Shown here: piece after piece, positions 1 to 7,757 of the stretch | Layout: the number at the start of each line of letters is the position of its first letter | Numbering within the stretch: position 1 is the first letter of the stretch | Assembly: GCF_900100165.1 (NCBI RefSeq) | Contig: NZ_FNEO01000001.1 | Location: 1,984,001-2,048,000, forward strand | Length of the DNA: 64,000 bases | Source: Flavobacterium glycines | GTDB taxonomy: Bacteria > Bacteroidota > Bacteroidia > Flavobacteriales > Flavobacteriaceae | Reading direction: 5' to 3' | Translations under genes and position numbers: made by a program | The notes under the pieces: generated by a model | What the model was told of the DNA's origin: nothing | The model's database searches: none | Seen by the model: the letters and a program-made list of their open reading frames with translations, nothing else

Positions 1-882
1 GATGTTTACTATCCTGGAGAATCTGAAACTTCAGAGTTTTATGTTTCTGTGTTATTGAACAGAGCCACTGGTCGTAATATGATTATGTATTCTACTGAAG
101 GTGGGATGGATATCGAAGAAGTTGCTGAACATACTCCGCACTTAATCTTTACTGAAGAAATTGATCCGGCTGTTGGGTTGCAGGGTTTCCAGGCAAGAAG
201 AATTGCTTTTAACTTAGGTGTTACCGGAAATGCATTCAAAGAAATGGTGAAATTCATCGATGCTTTATACAAAGCTTACATTGGTTCAGATGCTTCTATG
301 TTTGAAATCAATCCTGTTTTGAAAACATCTGATAATAAAATTTTAGCGGTAGATGCTAAAGTAAATATTGACGATAACGCATTATACAGACAAAAAGTGT
401 ATGCTGACATGCGTGATGTTCGTGAAGAAAATCCAATTGAAGTAGAAGCTAAAGAAGTAGGTTTGAACTATGTTGACCTTGACGGTACTGTAGGATGTAT
501 GGTAAATGGTGCCGGTCTTGCTATGGCTACTATGGATTTGATTAAATATGCAGGTTTTGAACCAGCTAACTTCCTTGACGTAGGGGGAACTGCTGATGCA
601 AAACGTGTTGAAACAGCTTTCCGTATTATTCTGAAAGATCCAAACGTAAAAGCAATTTTGATTAACATTTTTGGAGGAATCGTTCGTTGTGACCGTGTTG
701 CTCAGGGTGTTGTTGATGCTTACAAAAATATGGGTGACGCTATTAATGTGCCTATTATTGTTCGTTTACAAGGAACTAATGCTGAAATTGCTAAAGAATT
801 AATTGATAATTCAGGAATGCCAATTTTATCAGCGGTTCAATTCCAGGAAGCTGCTGATCAGGTACAAGCTGCACTTTCTTAA
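1..882 (+). CDS. sucC: Succinyl-CoA ligase (ADP-forming) subunit beta, 5'-truncated by window edge
   Basis: The frame is open from the first base, so the gene starts before the window; 293 codons are present against about 397 for the family, so roughly the first 100 residues of the ATP-grasp part are missing. SucC with SucD converts succinyl-CoA, ADP and phosphate to succinate, CoA and ATP in the TCA cycle. Visible features are the ATP-grasp end with FEINPVLKT and [11 protein letters not shown], then the C-terminal CoA-ligase domain with [19 protein letters not shown] and the [10 protein letters not shown] phosphate-loop region. A strong hairpin terminator follows at once, so sucC ends its transcript. 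Family assignment is firm. Confidence 0.97.
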   Translation, partial: DVYYPGESETSEFYVSVLLNRATGRNMIMYSTEGGMDIEEVAEHTPHLIFTEEIDPAVGLQGFQARRIAFNLGVTGNAFKEMVKFIDALYKAYIGSDASMFEINPVLKTSDNKILAVDAKVNIDDNALYRQKVYADMRDVREENPIEVEAKEVGLNYVDLDGTVGCMVNGAGLAMATMDLIKYAGFEPANFLDVGGTADAKRVETAFRIILKDPNVKAILINIFGGIVRCDRVAQGVVDAYKNMGDAINVPIIVRLQGTNAEIAKELIDNSGMPILSAVQFQEAADQVQAALS

Positions 883-904
883 TTAAGAAATTTAGTTATA
901 TTTT

Positions 905-938
905 AAAAACGTCCCGATTTTATCGGGACGTTTTTTTT
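905..938 (+). terminator. Intrinsic terminator after sucC
   Basis: Stem AACGTCCCGAT / ATCGGGACGTT with a short loop and a run of eight T residues, starting 22 bases after the sucC stop. The CCCGAT/ATCGGG stem recurs in other terminators of this window. Confidence 0.9.
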
Positions 939-1228
939 ATTGTTTATTATGCTAAAAACTATAAAATCCTGAATAATCGATTTTGATATTAATTTAATAT
1001 TAAAGAGGTTTTTGTTGAGTTTTTTTTAATGTTTTTATGTTCATACTGAGATTAATTGAATTTTGAGTTCTATTTATTGTAAGCTGAGAAATTTTAGAGG
1101 AGAAAGTTTTTATAACTCATATAAAATAATAAGTCCAGTGTTTTTATCTTTAGGTTAAGTAATTGTTTTTGTGGTTTTAGTGTGGAAATCAGTACTAATT
1201 TTGAACTGTAATTAAAAACAAAAAGATC
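939..1228. other. AT-rich intergenic stretch between sucC terminator and first small secreted gene
   Basis: Very AT-rich, with no convincing reading frame or RNA structure. The only supported element is the -7 box just before the next gene. Confidence 0.5.
1196..1203 (+). promoter_or_regulatory. -7 box TAATTTTG of the first small secreted gene
   Basis: Matches the Bacteroidota -7 consensus TAnnTTTG. A TTG lies about 24 bases upstream and the ATG lies 25 bases downstream. Confidence 0.5.
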
Positions 1229-1570
1229 ATGAAAAAATTATTTTTATCGGTTATTGTTGCATTATTTATGAGTTCGGCTTTTGCTGCAACAGGAACTCCA
1301 ACTGCTAAGAGTAACAGTTATGGAGAAACTTTTAAAGAATTGACTAAGTTGTTGAATACGTATCCAAAATTAGAAGATTTTGGAGATGAAGTAGTAGTAA
1401 AGGTGAAAATTGCAATTAATGAAAATCATGAAATTGTAGTTATGAGTACTAATACTAGTAATGAAGATTTGAAAGAGTATATAAAAAATACTTTGAATTA
1501 TCAAAAGTTACTTGCAGATGAACTGGAAGTTGGAAATGGACTTGTTTTTATGGTCAGGTTTGTGAAGTAA
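1229..1570 (+). CDS. Small secreted protein, paralogue A
   Basis: A 113-residue protein with a clear signal peptide (KKLFLSVIVALFMSSAFA, cleavage after AFA), so the mature chain of about 94 residues is periplasmic or secreted. I do not recognise a named family. The mature part runs VVVKVKIAINENHEI ... GLVFMVRFVK, a strand-strand-helix-strand pattern that resembles the C-terminal domain of TonB proteins (strand with IN.N.EI, then a final V.F strand); this is inference only. The next gene encodes a clear paralogue, so the pair arose by tandem duplication. It has its own -7 box and its own terminator, so the two copies are probably transcribed separately. Confidence 0.8.
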   Translation: MKKLFLSVIVALFMSSAFAATGTPTAKSNSYGETFKELTKLLNTYPKLEDFGDEVVVKVKIAINENHEIVVMSTNTSNEDLKEYIKNTLNYQKLLADELEVGNGLVFMVRFVK

Positions 1571-1593
1571 TTTATAATAACTTATAAAGTATA

Positions 1594-1631
1594 AAAAATC
1601 GTTTCATTCAATTAGTGAAGCGATTTTTTTT
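1594..1631 (+). terminator. Intrinsic terminator after paralogue A
   Basis: Stem AAATCGTTTCA / TGAAGCGATTT (one G-T pair) followed by a T run. Confidence 0.75.
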
Positions 1632-1891
1632 GTTTTTTATTTGAAAAATTTTGAAAAATAATTATCATTTAGGTGTTTTTGGTGTTTTTTATTCTGAGTT
1701 TTGTATTTTTTTGTGTGAATAATATAATTTATAATTGTTTTTTTTATTATGGTTTCAATTTTTGCAGTGTAATTTTTTGTAACTCGTAAAACTTGCATTG
1801 TCAGCAAGATAAGTGATTTTTTAATGTATTGTTTTGGTAATTTTACATCGAAATCTTGAATCGTTTAAGTTTAATTCAAAATTAAGAAATC
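1632..1891. other. AT-rich spacer between the two secreted paralogues
   Basis: No gene or RNA structure seen. The bases just before the second ATG (CTTGAAT, then AAGAAATC) resemble those before the first copy, so the duplication probably included part of the promoter, but no perfect -7 box is present. Confidence 0.4.
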
Positions 1892-2230
1892 ATGAGAAAG
1901 TTAATTTTATCAGTTGTTACTACTTTGTTTTTAACAACAGCATTTGCAGCGGAAAATCCATCTGATAAACCGGCTGATTATAATGAGACTTACAAAGAAA
2001 TTACTAAGTTATTGAATACGTATCCAAGCTTTGAGAGTTTGAACGAAGATGTTTTAGTGAGGGTAAGAATTGCACTTAATGAAAATCGTGAAATTGTAGT
2101 TATGAGTACTAATACTATAAATGGTGATATCAATTATTTTATTAAAAATACTTTAAACTATAAGAAATTATTAGCTGCTGATTTGGAAACAGGAAACGGT
2201 CTTGTTTTTCTTGTAAAATTTACTAAATAA
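1892..2230 (+). CDS. Small secreted protein, paralogue B
   Basis: A 112-residue protein with a signal peptide (RKLILSVVTTLFLTTAFA). By eye more than half of its positions match paralogue A, with the longest shared runs in TKLLNTYP, the REIVVMSTNT block and IKNTLNY, and a shared end GNGLVF.V.F.K. The signal peptide and the first 15 mature residues have drifted most. That pattern implies selection on the mature domain. Function unknown; a TonB-C-like fold is a guess from the strand pattern. A strong symmetrical terminator follows. Confidence 0.8.
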   Translation: MRKLILSVVTTLFLTTAFAAENPSDKPADYNETYKEITKLLNTYPSFESLNEDVLVRVRIALNENREIVVMSTNTINGDINYFIKNTLNYKKLLAADLETGNGLVFLVKFTK

Positions 2231-2237
2231 CCATAAA

Positions 2238-2275
2238 AAATAAATCCCGAGTGAAACTCGGGATTTATTTTTTTA
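2238..2275. terminator. Bidirectional terminator between paralogue B and the DUF1456 gene
   Basis: Perfect 15-bp arms AAATAAATCCCGAGT / ACTCGGGATTTATTT with a GAA loop, A-rich on one side and T-rich on the other, placed between convergent genes. Confidence 0.88.
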
Positions 2276-2290
2276 TTCTATTTGAAATAG

Positions 2291-2701
2291 TTAAGATTTT
2301 TTGTTTTTACCGTTGTTGAACTTTACTTTTTCTACAACTTGTACTTTAGGTACTGATTTTTTAAAAGAAGGTTTTTTCTTGAAATCTGTTTTAGCTTTTG
2401 GTGGACTTTTAGAGGCTTCTTTTGTTTTAACCGGAATTTCAGCTTTGTGTTTTGCTAAAATATCTTTTGGATTTTTAGGGTTTTCTTTTGTGCCTCGCAA
2501 ATGAATCACCAATCCGTTTAAAAAATTGCGCAATACCTGATCGCCACATTCTACATAATTTGGATGTTTTTCGTCGCGAAAAAAAGCACCTAATTCGGAT
2601 TTTGAAATTCTAAAATCTACTAATTCCAGAATCTCTACTATTTGATCATCACGGAGCATTAAGGCTACGCGTAACTTTTTAAAGATATCGTTGTTTGTCA
2701 T
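2291..2701 (-). CDS. DUF1456 (YehS-like) protein with lysine-rich tail
   Basis: A 136-residue protein. The first 90 residues match the DUF1456/YehS family: MTNNDIFKKLRVALMLRD, ELVDFRISKSELGAFFR, and a second half-repeat ending VLRNFLNGL. The family is built from two similar helical repeats and has no established function. The last 45 residues are a low-complexity tail rich in K, P and V, which suggests nucleic-acid contact but proves nothing. A TACCTTTG -7 box 15 bases upstream gives it its own promoter. Confidence 0.85.
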   Translation of the reverse strand: MTNNDIFKKLRVALMLRDDQIVEILELVDFRISKSELGAFFRDEKHPNYVECGDQVLRNFLNGLVIHLRGTKENPKNPKDILAKHKAEIPVKTKEASKSPPKAKTDFKKKPSFKKSVPKVQVVEKVKFNNGKNKKS

Positions 2702-2715
2702 TGTTATATTTTTTA

Positions 2716-2723
2716 CAAAGGTA
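2716..2723 (-). promoter_or_regulatory. -7 box TACCTTTG of the DUF1456 gene
   Basis: On the minus strand, in the 27-bp gap between the PLP-enzyme gene and the DUF1456 gene; perfect match to TAnnTTTG. Confidence 0.6.
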
Positions 2724-2728
2724 CACTA

Positions 2729-3781
2729 TTATAGTTTTGTCAACTCATCTTTGCTTTTATATTGATTGAGGATTTGAATTATTTTGTCTAAATCTTTCTT
2801 TTTATGATTGGCAGTGATGATAATCCGATTCAAATAATCCGTTTCTGAAGCATATTTGAAATTGGTGATAATAATTTTTTTTGAAGCCAGAATCGTGTTG
2901 ATATTTTCGATTTTAGGATAAATTACAGGATAATTTTCATTAAAAAGAATATTGTTGTTTGGTAAAAGTTTTGCACTAATGTAGGCTAGGTTTTCTTTTA
3001 GTTTTCTTTGTTGTTTAGTGTATAGTTTTTCGGCATCAGAGAGTGTGTTTACAAATGCAGGATTCATGCCGGCACTTGATACAAAAATGTTGTTTGTTCT
3101 TATTTTTTTAATAAAATCTGCATTACTGGCAATAACTCCTCCGGATAATCCCATGGCTTTTCCCAGCGAAGAAACCATGATTTTTTGTTTGATATTGGGG
3201 TAATTTATATTCGAAAAAATACCACAACCATTAGAGCCTAAAATTCCCAGCGAATGTGATTCGTCGATAACTAAGGTGATTTCTTTTTGATTAGGAATTT
3301 GTGCTAAAATTGAAAGATCAACTGCTTTTACAGTATTTGAAGGAACGGCATCGGTTAAGATGCATATTTTTTCTATTTTTTCATCCAGAAGTTGTGGATT
3401 GATACTATTGTTTATATAAAAAGGATTGCTGTCTGCATATTTAATAGCTGTATGTGTTTCGGGAAAATGATAAAAGACTGTGTTTTCTGTTTTTAAGGTG
3501 TCTAAAACTAATTGTCCTGCCAGCATACCGGAGGAAACAGTTACAGCAGCTTCGGCTTGAATCAATTGCGCTAAAAAATGCTCTCCCTTATCATAAGCTG
3601 TTAGTTGGATATTGGCGTTTCTGGAACTTCCGTAAGCTGTTCCCCAACGGTGAATGTTTTTAAGAAGTATTTTTTGGAATTTTTTATTTGGCGGTAAGCC
3701 TAAATAAGCTGTCCCGCCAAAGTATAAATATTTTTCGCCATCTATTTTTAAGATGCGATCAGGAAATTGAGTTACTATCAT
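2729..3781 (-). CDS. PLP-dependent enzyme of the alpha-oxoamine synthase (BioF/KBL-like) family
   Basis: A 350-residue fold-type I PLP enzyme. It shows the oxoamine-synthase pattern: YLGLP near residue 26, YGSSRNANIQ near 50, the SSGMLAGQ cofactor region near 83, the DESHSLGILG motif with Asp173 and His176, and SSLGKAMGLSGG with the probable PLP lysine at 208. It is shorter than BioF (about 385) and no biotin gene is nearby, so 8-amino-7-oxononanoate synthase activity should not be assumed. Its start lies 6 bases after the stop of the dipeptide-epimerase gene, so the two form an operon; a role in amino-acid or muropeptide metabolism is inference. Confidence 0.82.
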   Translation of the reverse strand: MIVTQFPDRILKIDGEKYLYFGGTAYLGLPPNKKFQKILLKNIHRWGTAYGSSRNANIQLTAYDKGEHFLAQLIQAEAAVTVSSGMLAGQLVLDTLKTENTVFYHFPETHTAIKYADSNPFYINNSINPQLLDEKIEKICILTDAVPSNTVKAVDLSILAQIPNQKEITLVIDESHSLGILGSNGCGIFSNINYPNIKQKIMVSSLGKAMGLSGGVIASNADFIKKIRTNNIFVSSAGMNPAFVNTLSDAEKLYTKQQRKLKENLAYISAKLLPNNNILFNENYPVIYPKIENINTILASKKIIITNFKYASETDYLNRIIITANHKKKDLDKIIQILNQYKSKDELTKL

Positions 3782-3787
3782 TCAATG

Positions 3788-4798
3788 TTATTTTAAAACA
3801 ACGCCAGTACCATTTAATTCAGAATAGCCAATTTTACCGTTTTGAATTTGTACACCTTTGGCGATGTCCTCGGATAAAAGTAAGGCGCCATCCATATCCA
3901 CATAGTCTAATTGTGGTAATAAATGAGCAATTGCTGAAATTCCAACCGAAGATTCCGTCATACAGCCTACCATGGTTTTTAGTCCCAGTTTTTTGGCTTG
4001 TTGAATCATTCTGCGAGCAGGAGTCAAGCCTCCGCATTTTACCAGCTTAATGTTTATGCCGTGAAAATGGTTGTAACATTTGGCAACATCTTGCTCTACA
4101 ATACAGCTTTCATCAGCAATAATAGGCAAAACAGAGTGTTTGAAAACAATTTCATGACCTTTCCAGTTATCGGCTTTTAAGGGTTGTTCCAAAAATTCAA
4201 CGCCCAGTTTTTTTAATTCTATCGCATTATTGAGTGTTTCTTCGATATCCCAGCCACAATTGGCATCAATTCTAAAAACTGCATTGGTATGTTCTCGTAA
4301 TGCTTTGACAATTTCAATATCATTACTGGTTCCTAATTTTATTTTATAGATAGGCCAGGGCAGTTCTTTCATTTTTGCAACCATTTTATCAATGGTGTCA
4401 ATTCCAATGGTGTAATTGGTCAATGGATTTCTTTCAATGTTATAGTCCCAAAGCTCATGTAATTTTTTACCTTGTTGTCGGGCATATAAATCGGTATATG
4501 CCATATCCAATGCACAAAGAGCAAACATGTTGTGTTTTAAATAAGGATGCATTTTTGCCCAAAAATCTTCAGGAGTTTCATCAATAGACGACTCTATGAG
4601 ACTTCTTATGGCTTCTAAATCCTGTTTCATCATAGGTACAGTGATGTTGTAATAAGGATTAGAAGTTGCTTCACCATATCCGGAGAATCCACCACTTTTT
4701 AATTGTACTATTAAAGAGGGTTGAATATCTATTGATTCTCTAGAGATTGTGAAAGTGTGCTTTAATTGTAGCTCGTATTCTCTAATAATCAATTCCAT
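3788..4798 (-). CDS. Dipeptide epimerase (L-Ala-D/L-Glu epimerase type), enolase superfamily
   Basis: A 336-residue protein of the muconate-lactonizing-enzyme group of the enolase superfamily. The N-terminal capping domain (about 1-115) is followed by the barrel with the KIK motif (Lys152, Lys154), metal ligands Asp178 in RIDANCGWD, Glu204 in FLEQPL and Asp229 in IADES, and Lys251 in INIKLVKCGG. This set is typical of L-Ala-D/L-Glu epimerases that recycle murein peptides. First gene of a two-gene operon with the PLP enzyme. Substrate specificity cannot be read with certainty, as close relatives epimerise other dipeptides. Confidence 0.9.
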   Translation of the reverse strand: MELIIREYELQLKHTFTISRESIDIQPSLIVQLKSGGFSGYGEATSNPYYNITVPMMKQDLEAIRSLIESSIDETPEDFWAKMHPYLKHNMFALCALDMAYTDLYARQQGKKLHELWDYNIERNPLTNYTIGIDTIDKMVAKMKELPWPIYKIKLGTSNDIEIVKALREHTNAVFRIDANCGWDIEETLNNAIELKKLGVEFLEQPLKADNWKGHEIVFKHSVLPIIADESCIVEQDVAKCYNHFHGINIKLVKCGGLTPARRMIQQAKKLGLKTMVGCMTESSVGISAIAHLLPQLDYVDMDGALLLSEDIAKGVQIQNGKIGYSELNGTGVVLK

Positions 4799-5083
4799 AA
4801 TAGTCTGGTTTTATGATAAAATTAAGCTTTAAAAATGAATATTATTTACAGCAAATGAAGTTTTTTGATTTTCGGATTATTTTAATCTCATTTTGAATAT
4901 ATAACAAAAAAATATAGTCTAAAAAATGTATTCTTTAAAAAGTGAATTTCCGGTTTGTGTATTTGTATCGACGAAATACAATTTCTTGTGATTTTTTGTC
5001 TTTTTTAGTTTTTTATTGTTGGAAAAAAAATGTGATTTTTCGATAAAAATGTTTAATTTTAGATAAGTCTTTGGGTTTTTAGC
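4799..5083. other. Divergent intergenic region between the dipeptide-epimerase and TerB-like genes
   Basis: AT-rich. It must hold both promoters, but no perfect TAnnTTTG box could be assigned with confidence. Confidence 0.35.
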
Positions 5084-5515
5084 ATGAAAAATGATATTTT
5101 AGCTAAAATTATTTATCGTATGGATACTTGTGAAGAAAAAAAGAAATTGCTTTTAGAGATGATTGCCTACGCTACAATTGATGGTCAATTGAGTAAAAAA
5201 GGATATGATTTTTTATTTCTAATTGCTAATGAATTGAATTTTGAGAAAGGTGGATTTATTGATCTTTTAGGGCAGGAATTACCAAGCTTATCAGGTAACA
5301 TGAAATTGATAAGAATTAAACAATTTTATAAGTTAGTTGTTTTTTTTCAGAACGATGGTGTTTTATATAAGCAAGACCCTGAATTAATTATTCATATCGC
5401 TATAAGTATGGGACTTGACATCGAAGCGATTAAAGTCTTACTTAAAAAAGTGAAAAATTCGCCCAATTCCGTAATTTCGGATGATGTTTTATTGAATATT
5501 TTTCAGGATGAGTAA
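5084..5515 (+). CDS. TerB-like small helical protein
   Basis: A 143-residue, all-helical acidic/basic protein without signal peptide. KKLLLEMIAYATIDGQLSKKGYDFL has the pattern seen at the start of TerB/DjlA-type domains (helix, then D.G.....E-type loop), so a TerB-like fold is the best guess; similarity beyond that is weak. It converges on uvrB with only 4 bases between stop codons and no room for a hairpin between them. Function unknown. Confidence 0.7.
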   Translation: MKNDILAKIIYRMDTCEEKKKLLLEMIAYATIDGQLSKKGYDFLFLIANELNFEKGGFIDLLGQELPSLSGNMKLIRIKQFYKLVVFFQNDGVLYKQDPELIIHIAISMGLDIEAIKVLLKKVKNSPNSVISDDVLLNIFQDE

Positions 5516-5519
5516 GGGA

Positions 5520-7511
5520 CTAAGTAAGTTGTTCCTGTAGTTTTTTTATTTCATCGCGTAGTTTAGCAGCTTGCATAAAGTCAAGTTCTTTTGCCGCTTT
5601 TTCCATTGATTTGCGTTTTTCACGGATTCGTTTTTCAATTTCATCTTTCGATAAATATTCGTTTACGGGTTCCGCAGCATTAGGTATGCTGTGTCCTAAT
5701 TCGTATTCAACCAGAGGATTTTTAGTGAAAGCAGTTTCAATTTTTTTGTTGAGTGCCTGAGGAACAATACCGTTTTCGGTGTTGTAATTGATTTGTTTCG
5801 TTCTTCTGTAATTGGTTTCGTCAATGGTTTTCTGCATGCTGTCGGTAATTTTATCAGCATACATAATCGCTTTTCCATTTAAGTTTCTTGCAGCACGACC
5901 AATAGTTTGCGTTAGCGAACGATGCGAACGTAAAAAACCTTCTTTGTCGGCATCGAGAATTGCAACCAGCGAAACTTCTGGTAAATCCAATCCTTCACGT
6001 AATAAATTCACTCCAATTAATACATCAAAAAGTCCTTTTCGTAAATCCTGCATGATTTCAATTCGTTCTAAAGTATCCACATCCGAATGAATGTAGCGGC
6101 AACGAATGCTTACTTTGGCTAAATATTTGGCTAATTCCTCCGCCATCCTTTTGGTAAGTGTTGTAACTAATACGCGTTCATCCAGTTCGCAACGTTGCTG
6201 AATTTCTTCAATCAAATCGTCAATTTGATTCAGACTCGGACGAATTTCGATAACAGGGTCAATTAAACCTGTCGGACGAATAATTTGTTCTACATAGACT
6301 CCTTGGCTTTTCTGTAATTCATAATCTGCCGGTGTAGCTGAAACATAAATTACCTGATTTTGCATCGCTTCAAATTCTTCGAATTTCAACGGACGGTTAT
6401 CCATAGCAGCGGGAAGACGAAATCCGTATTCTACCAGGTTTTCTTTTCTGCTGCGGTCACCTCCGTACATGGCGTGTACCTGAGAAACAGTTACGTGACT
6501 TTCGTCAACAACCATCAGGTAATCTTTTGGGAAATAATCCAATAAACAGAAAGGACGTGTGCCAGCCTCGCGACCGTCCAGATAACGGGAATAATTTTCA
6601 ATTCCTGAACAATAACCCAATTCCCGAATCATTTCTAAATCGAAATTGGTTCTTTCTTCCAATCTTTTTGCTTCAAGATGTTTTCCTATTTCTTTAAAAT
6701 AATCGACTTGTTTGACTAAATCCTGTTGGATTTGCCAGATGGCGTTTTGTAATACATCAGGCGAAGTCACAAACATATTAGCAGGATAAATGGTCAGTTT
6801 ATCAAATCGTTCAATTACTTTGGAAGTTTTTATATCAAAAGATTCAATTTCTTCAATTTCATCTCCAAAAAAATGAATGCGATAAGCATCATCGGCATAA
6901 CTTGGAAAAACTTCTACAGTGTCGCCTTTAATTCTGAAATTTCCGGGATTAAAATCGGCTTCGGTTCTGGAATATAAACTTTGTACGAGAGAATGCAATA
7001 ATTTGGTTCTGGATATTTGCTGTTCTCTTTCGACAGCGATGACATTTTTTTGAAATTCAACAGGATTTCCAATACCATACAAACAGGAAACAGAAGCAAC
7101 AACAATAATATCTCTTCGCCCCGAAAGCAGTGAAGAGGTGGTGCTTAAACGCATTTTTTCCAACTCTTCATTGATGGACAAGTCTTTTTCTATGTATACT
7201 CCGGTTACAGGAATAAAAGCTTCAGGCTGGTAATAATCATAGTAGGAAACAAAATATTCAACTGCATTATTAGGGAAAAACTGTTTGAATTCCGAGTATA
7301 ATTGAGCTGCTAGTGTTTTGTTGTGTGCCAAAACCAGAGTAGGACGTTGTACTTCCTGAATGACATTGGCCACCGTAAAAGTTTTTCCTGAACCAGTAAC
7401 TCCTAAAAGTGTTTGAAATTGTTCTCCATCAATTATGCCCTGGGCTAATTTTTCAATAGCTTGGGGTTGATCTCCTTTAGGTTGGTAATCCGATACGACT
7501 TGGAATTTCAT
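5520..7511 (-). CDS. uvrB: Excinuclease ABC subunit UvrB
   Basis: A 663-residue full-length UvrB, the damage-verifying helicase-like subunit of nucleotide excision repair. Visible: Walker A GVTGSGKT at 37-44, the damage-binding beta-hairpin with YYDYYQPEAFIP, the VVDESHV motif II, SATPADYEL, the C-terminal helicase lobe with LLREGLDLPEVSLV and QTIGRAARN, and the final UVR motif (AAKLRDEIKKLQEQ) for UvrC contact. The start is supported by a TACCTTTG -7 box 20 bases upstream. Monocistronic as far as can be seen. Confidence 0.98.
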   Translation of the reverse strand: MKFQVVSDYQPKGDQPQAIEKLAQGIIDGEQFQTLLGVTGSGKTFTVANVIQEVQRPTLVLAHNKTLAAQLYSEFKQFFPNNAVEYFVSYYDYYQPEAFIPVTGVYIEKDLSINEELEKMRLSTTSSLLSGRRDIIVVASVSCLYGIGNPVEFQKNVIAVEREQQISRTKLLHSLVQSLYSRTEADFNPGNFRIKGDTVEVFPSYADDAYRIHFFGDEIEEIESFDIKTSKVIERFDKLTIYPANMFVTSPDVLQNAIWQIQQDLVKQVDYFKEIGKHLEAKRLEERTNFDLEMIRELGYCSGIENYSRYLDGREAGTRPFCLLDYFPKDYLMVVDESHVTVSQVHAMYGGDRSRKENLVEYGFRLPAAMDNRPLKFEEFEAMQNQVIYVSATPADYELQKSQGVYVEQIIRPTGLIDPVIEIRPSLNQIDDLIEEIQQRCELDERVLVTTLTKRMAEELAKYLAKVSIRCRYIHSDVDTLERIEIMQDLRKGLFDVLIGVNLLREGLDLPEVSLVAILDADKEGFLRSHRSLTQTIGRAARNLNGKAIMYADKITDSMQKTIDETNYRRTKQINYNTENGIVPQALNKKIETAFTKNPLVEYELGHSIPNAAEPVNEYLSKDEIEKRIREKRKSMEKAAKELDFMQAAKLRDEIKKLQEQLT

Positions 7512-7531
7512 GTATTTATATTGCTGAAAGA

Positions 7532-7539
7532 CAAAGGTA
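7532..7539 (-). promoter_or_regulatory. -7 box TACCTTTG of uvrB
   Basis: Perfect TAnnTTTG match on the minus strand, predicting a short leader of about 15 bases. Confidence 0.6.
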
Positions 7540-7708
7540 CAAAGGAATTCAAGAAAAAAAAGTTTAGAAAAGCTTAAAACTTTCAGGAGTTTATTAAAAC
7601 AGAGTCACTTCACTGCAGTTCTTTCTTAAAGTCCGGGATATACTCATTTCCTGTTGATCTCCAATAAATATAAAACATAAGTTAAGTTGTTTTTTCGCAT
7701 GTTTTAAC

Positions 7709-7730
7709 TACGTATGTATACTTAATTTTG
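7709..7730 (+). promoter_or_regulatory. TACGTA-type palindrome fused to -7 box, upstream of the NrtA-like gene
   Basis: TACGTATGTATACTTA (7709-7724) is an imperfect palindrome; its last TA is the first TA of the -7 box TAATTTTG (7723-7730). The ATG follows 27 bases later. No TTG is seen at the usual -33 distance, which fits an activator-dependent promoter. Fourteen of 16 bases match the site before nirB. Role as a nitrate/nitrite-regulon operator is inference. Confidence 0.6.
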
Positions 7731-7757
7731 GTTGAGTAATAATTCAAAAATTGTAAT

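Noticed and set aside
1357..2025. ATACGTAT inside both small secreted genes as regulon sites
   Set aside because: They encode the conserved NTYP residues (AAT ACG TAT CC), lie within coding sequence and have no second half-site.
2729..3781. Assignment of the PLP enzyme as BioF
   Set aside because: No biotin genes are nearby, and length and motifs fit the wider oxoamine-synthase family, so the name is withheld.
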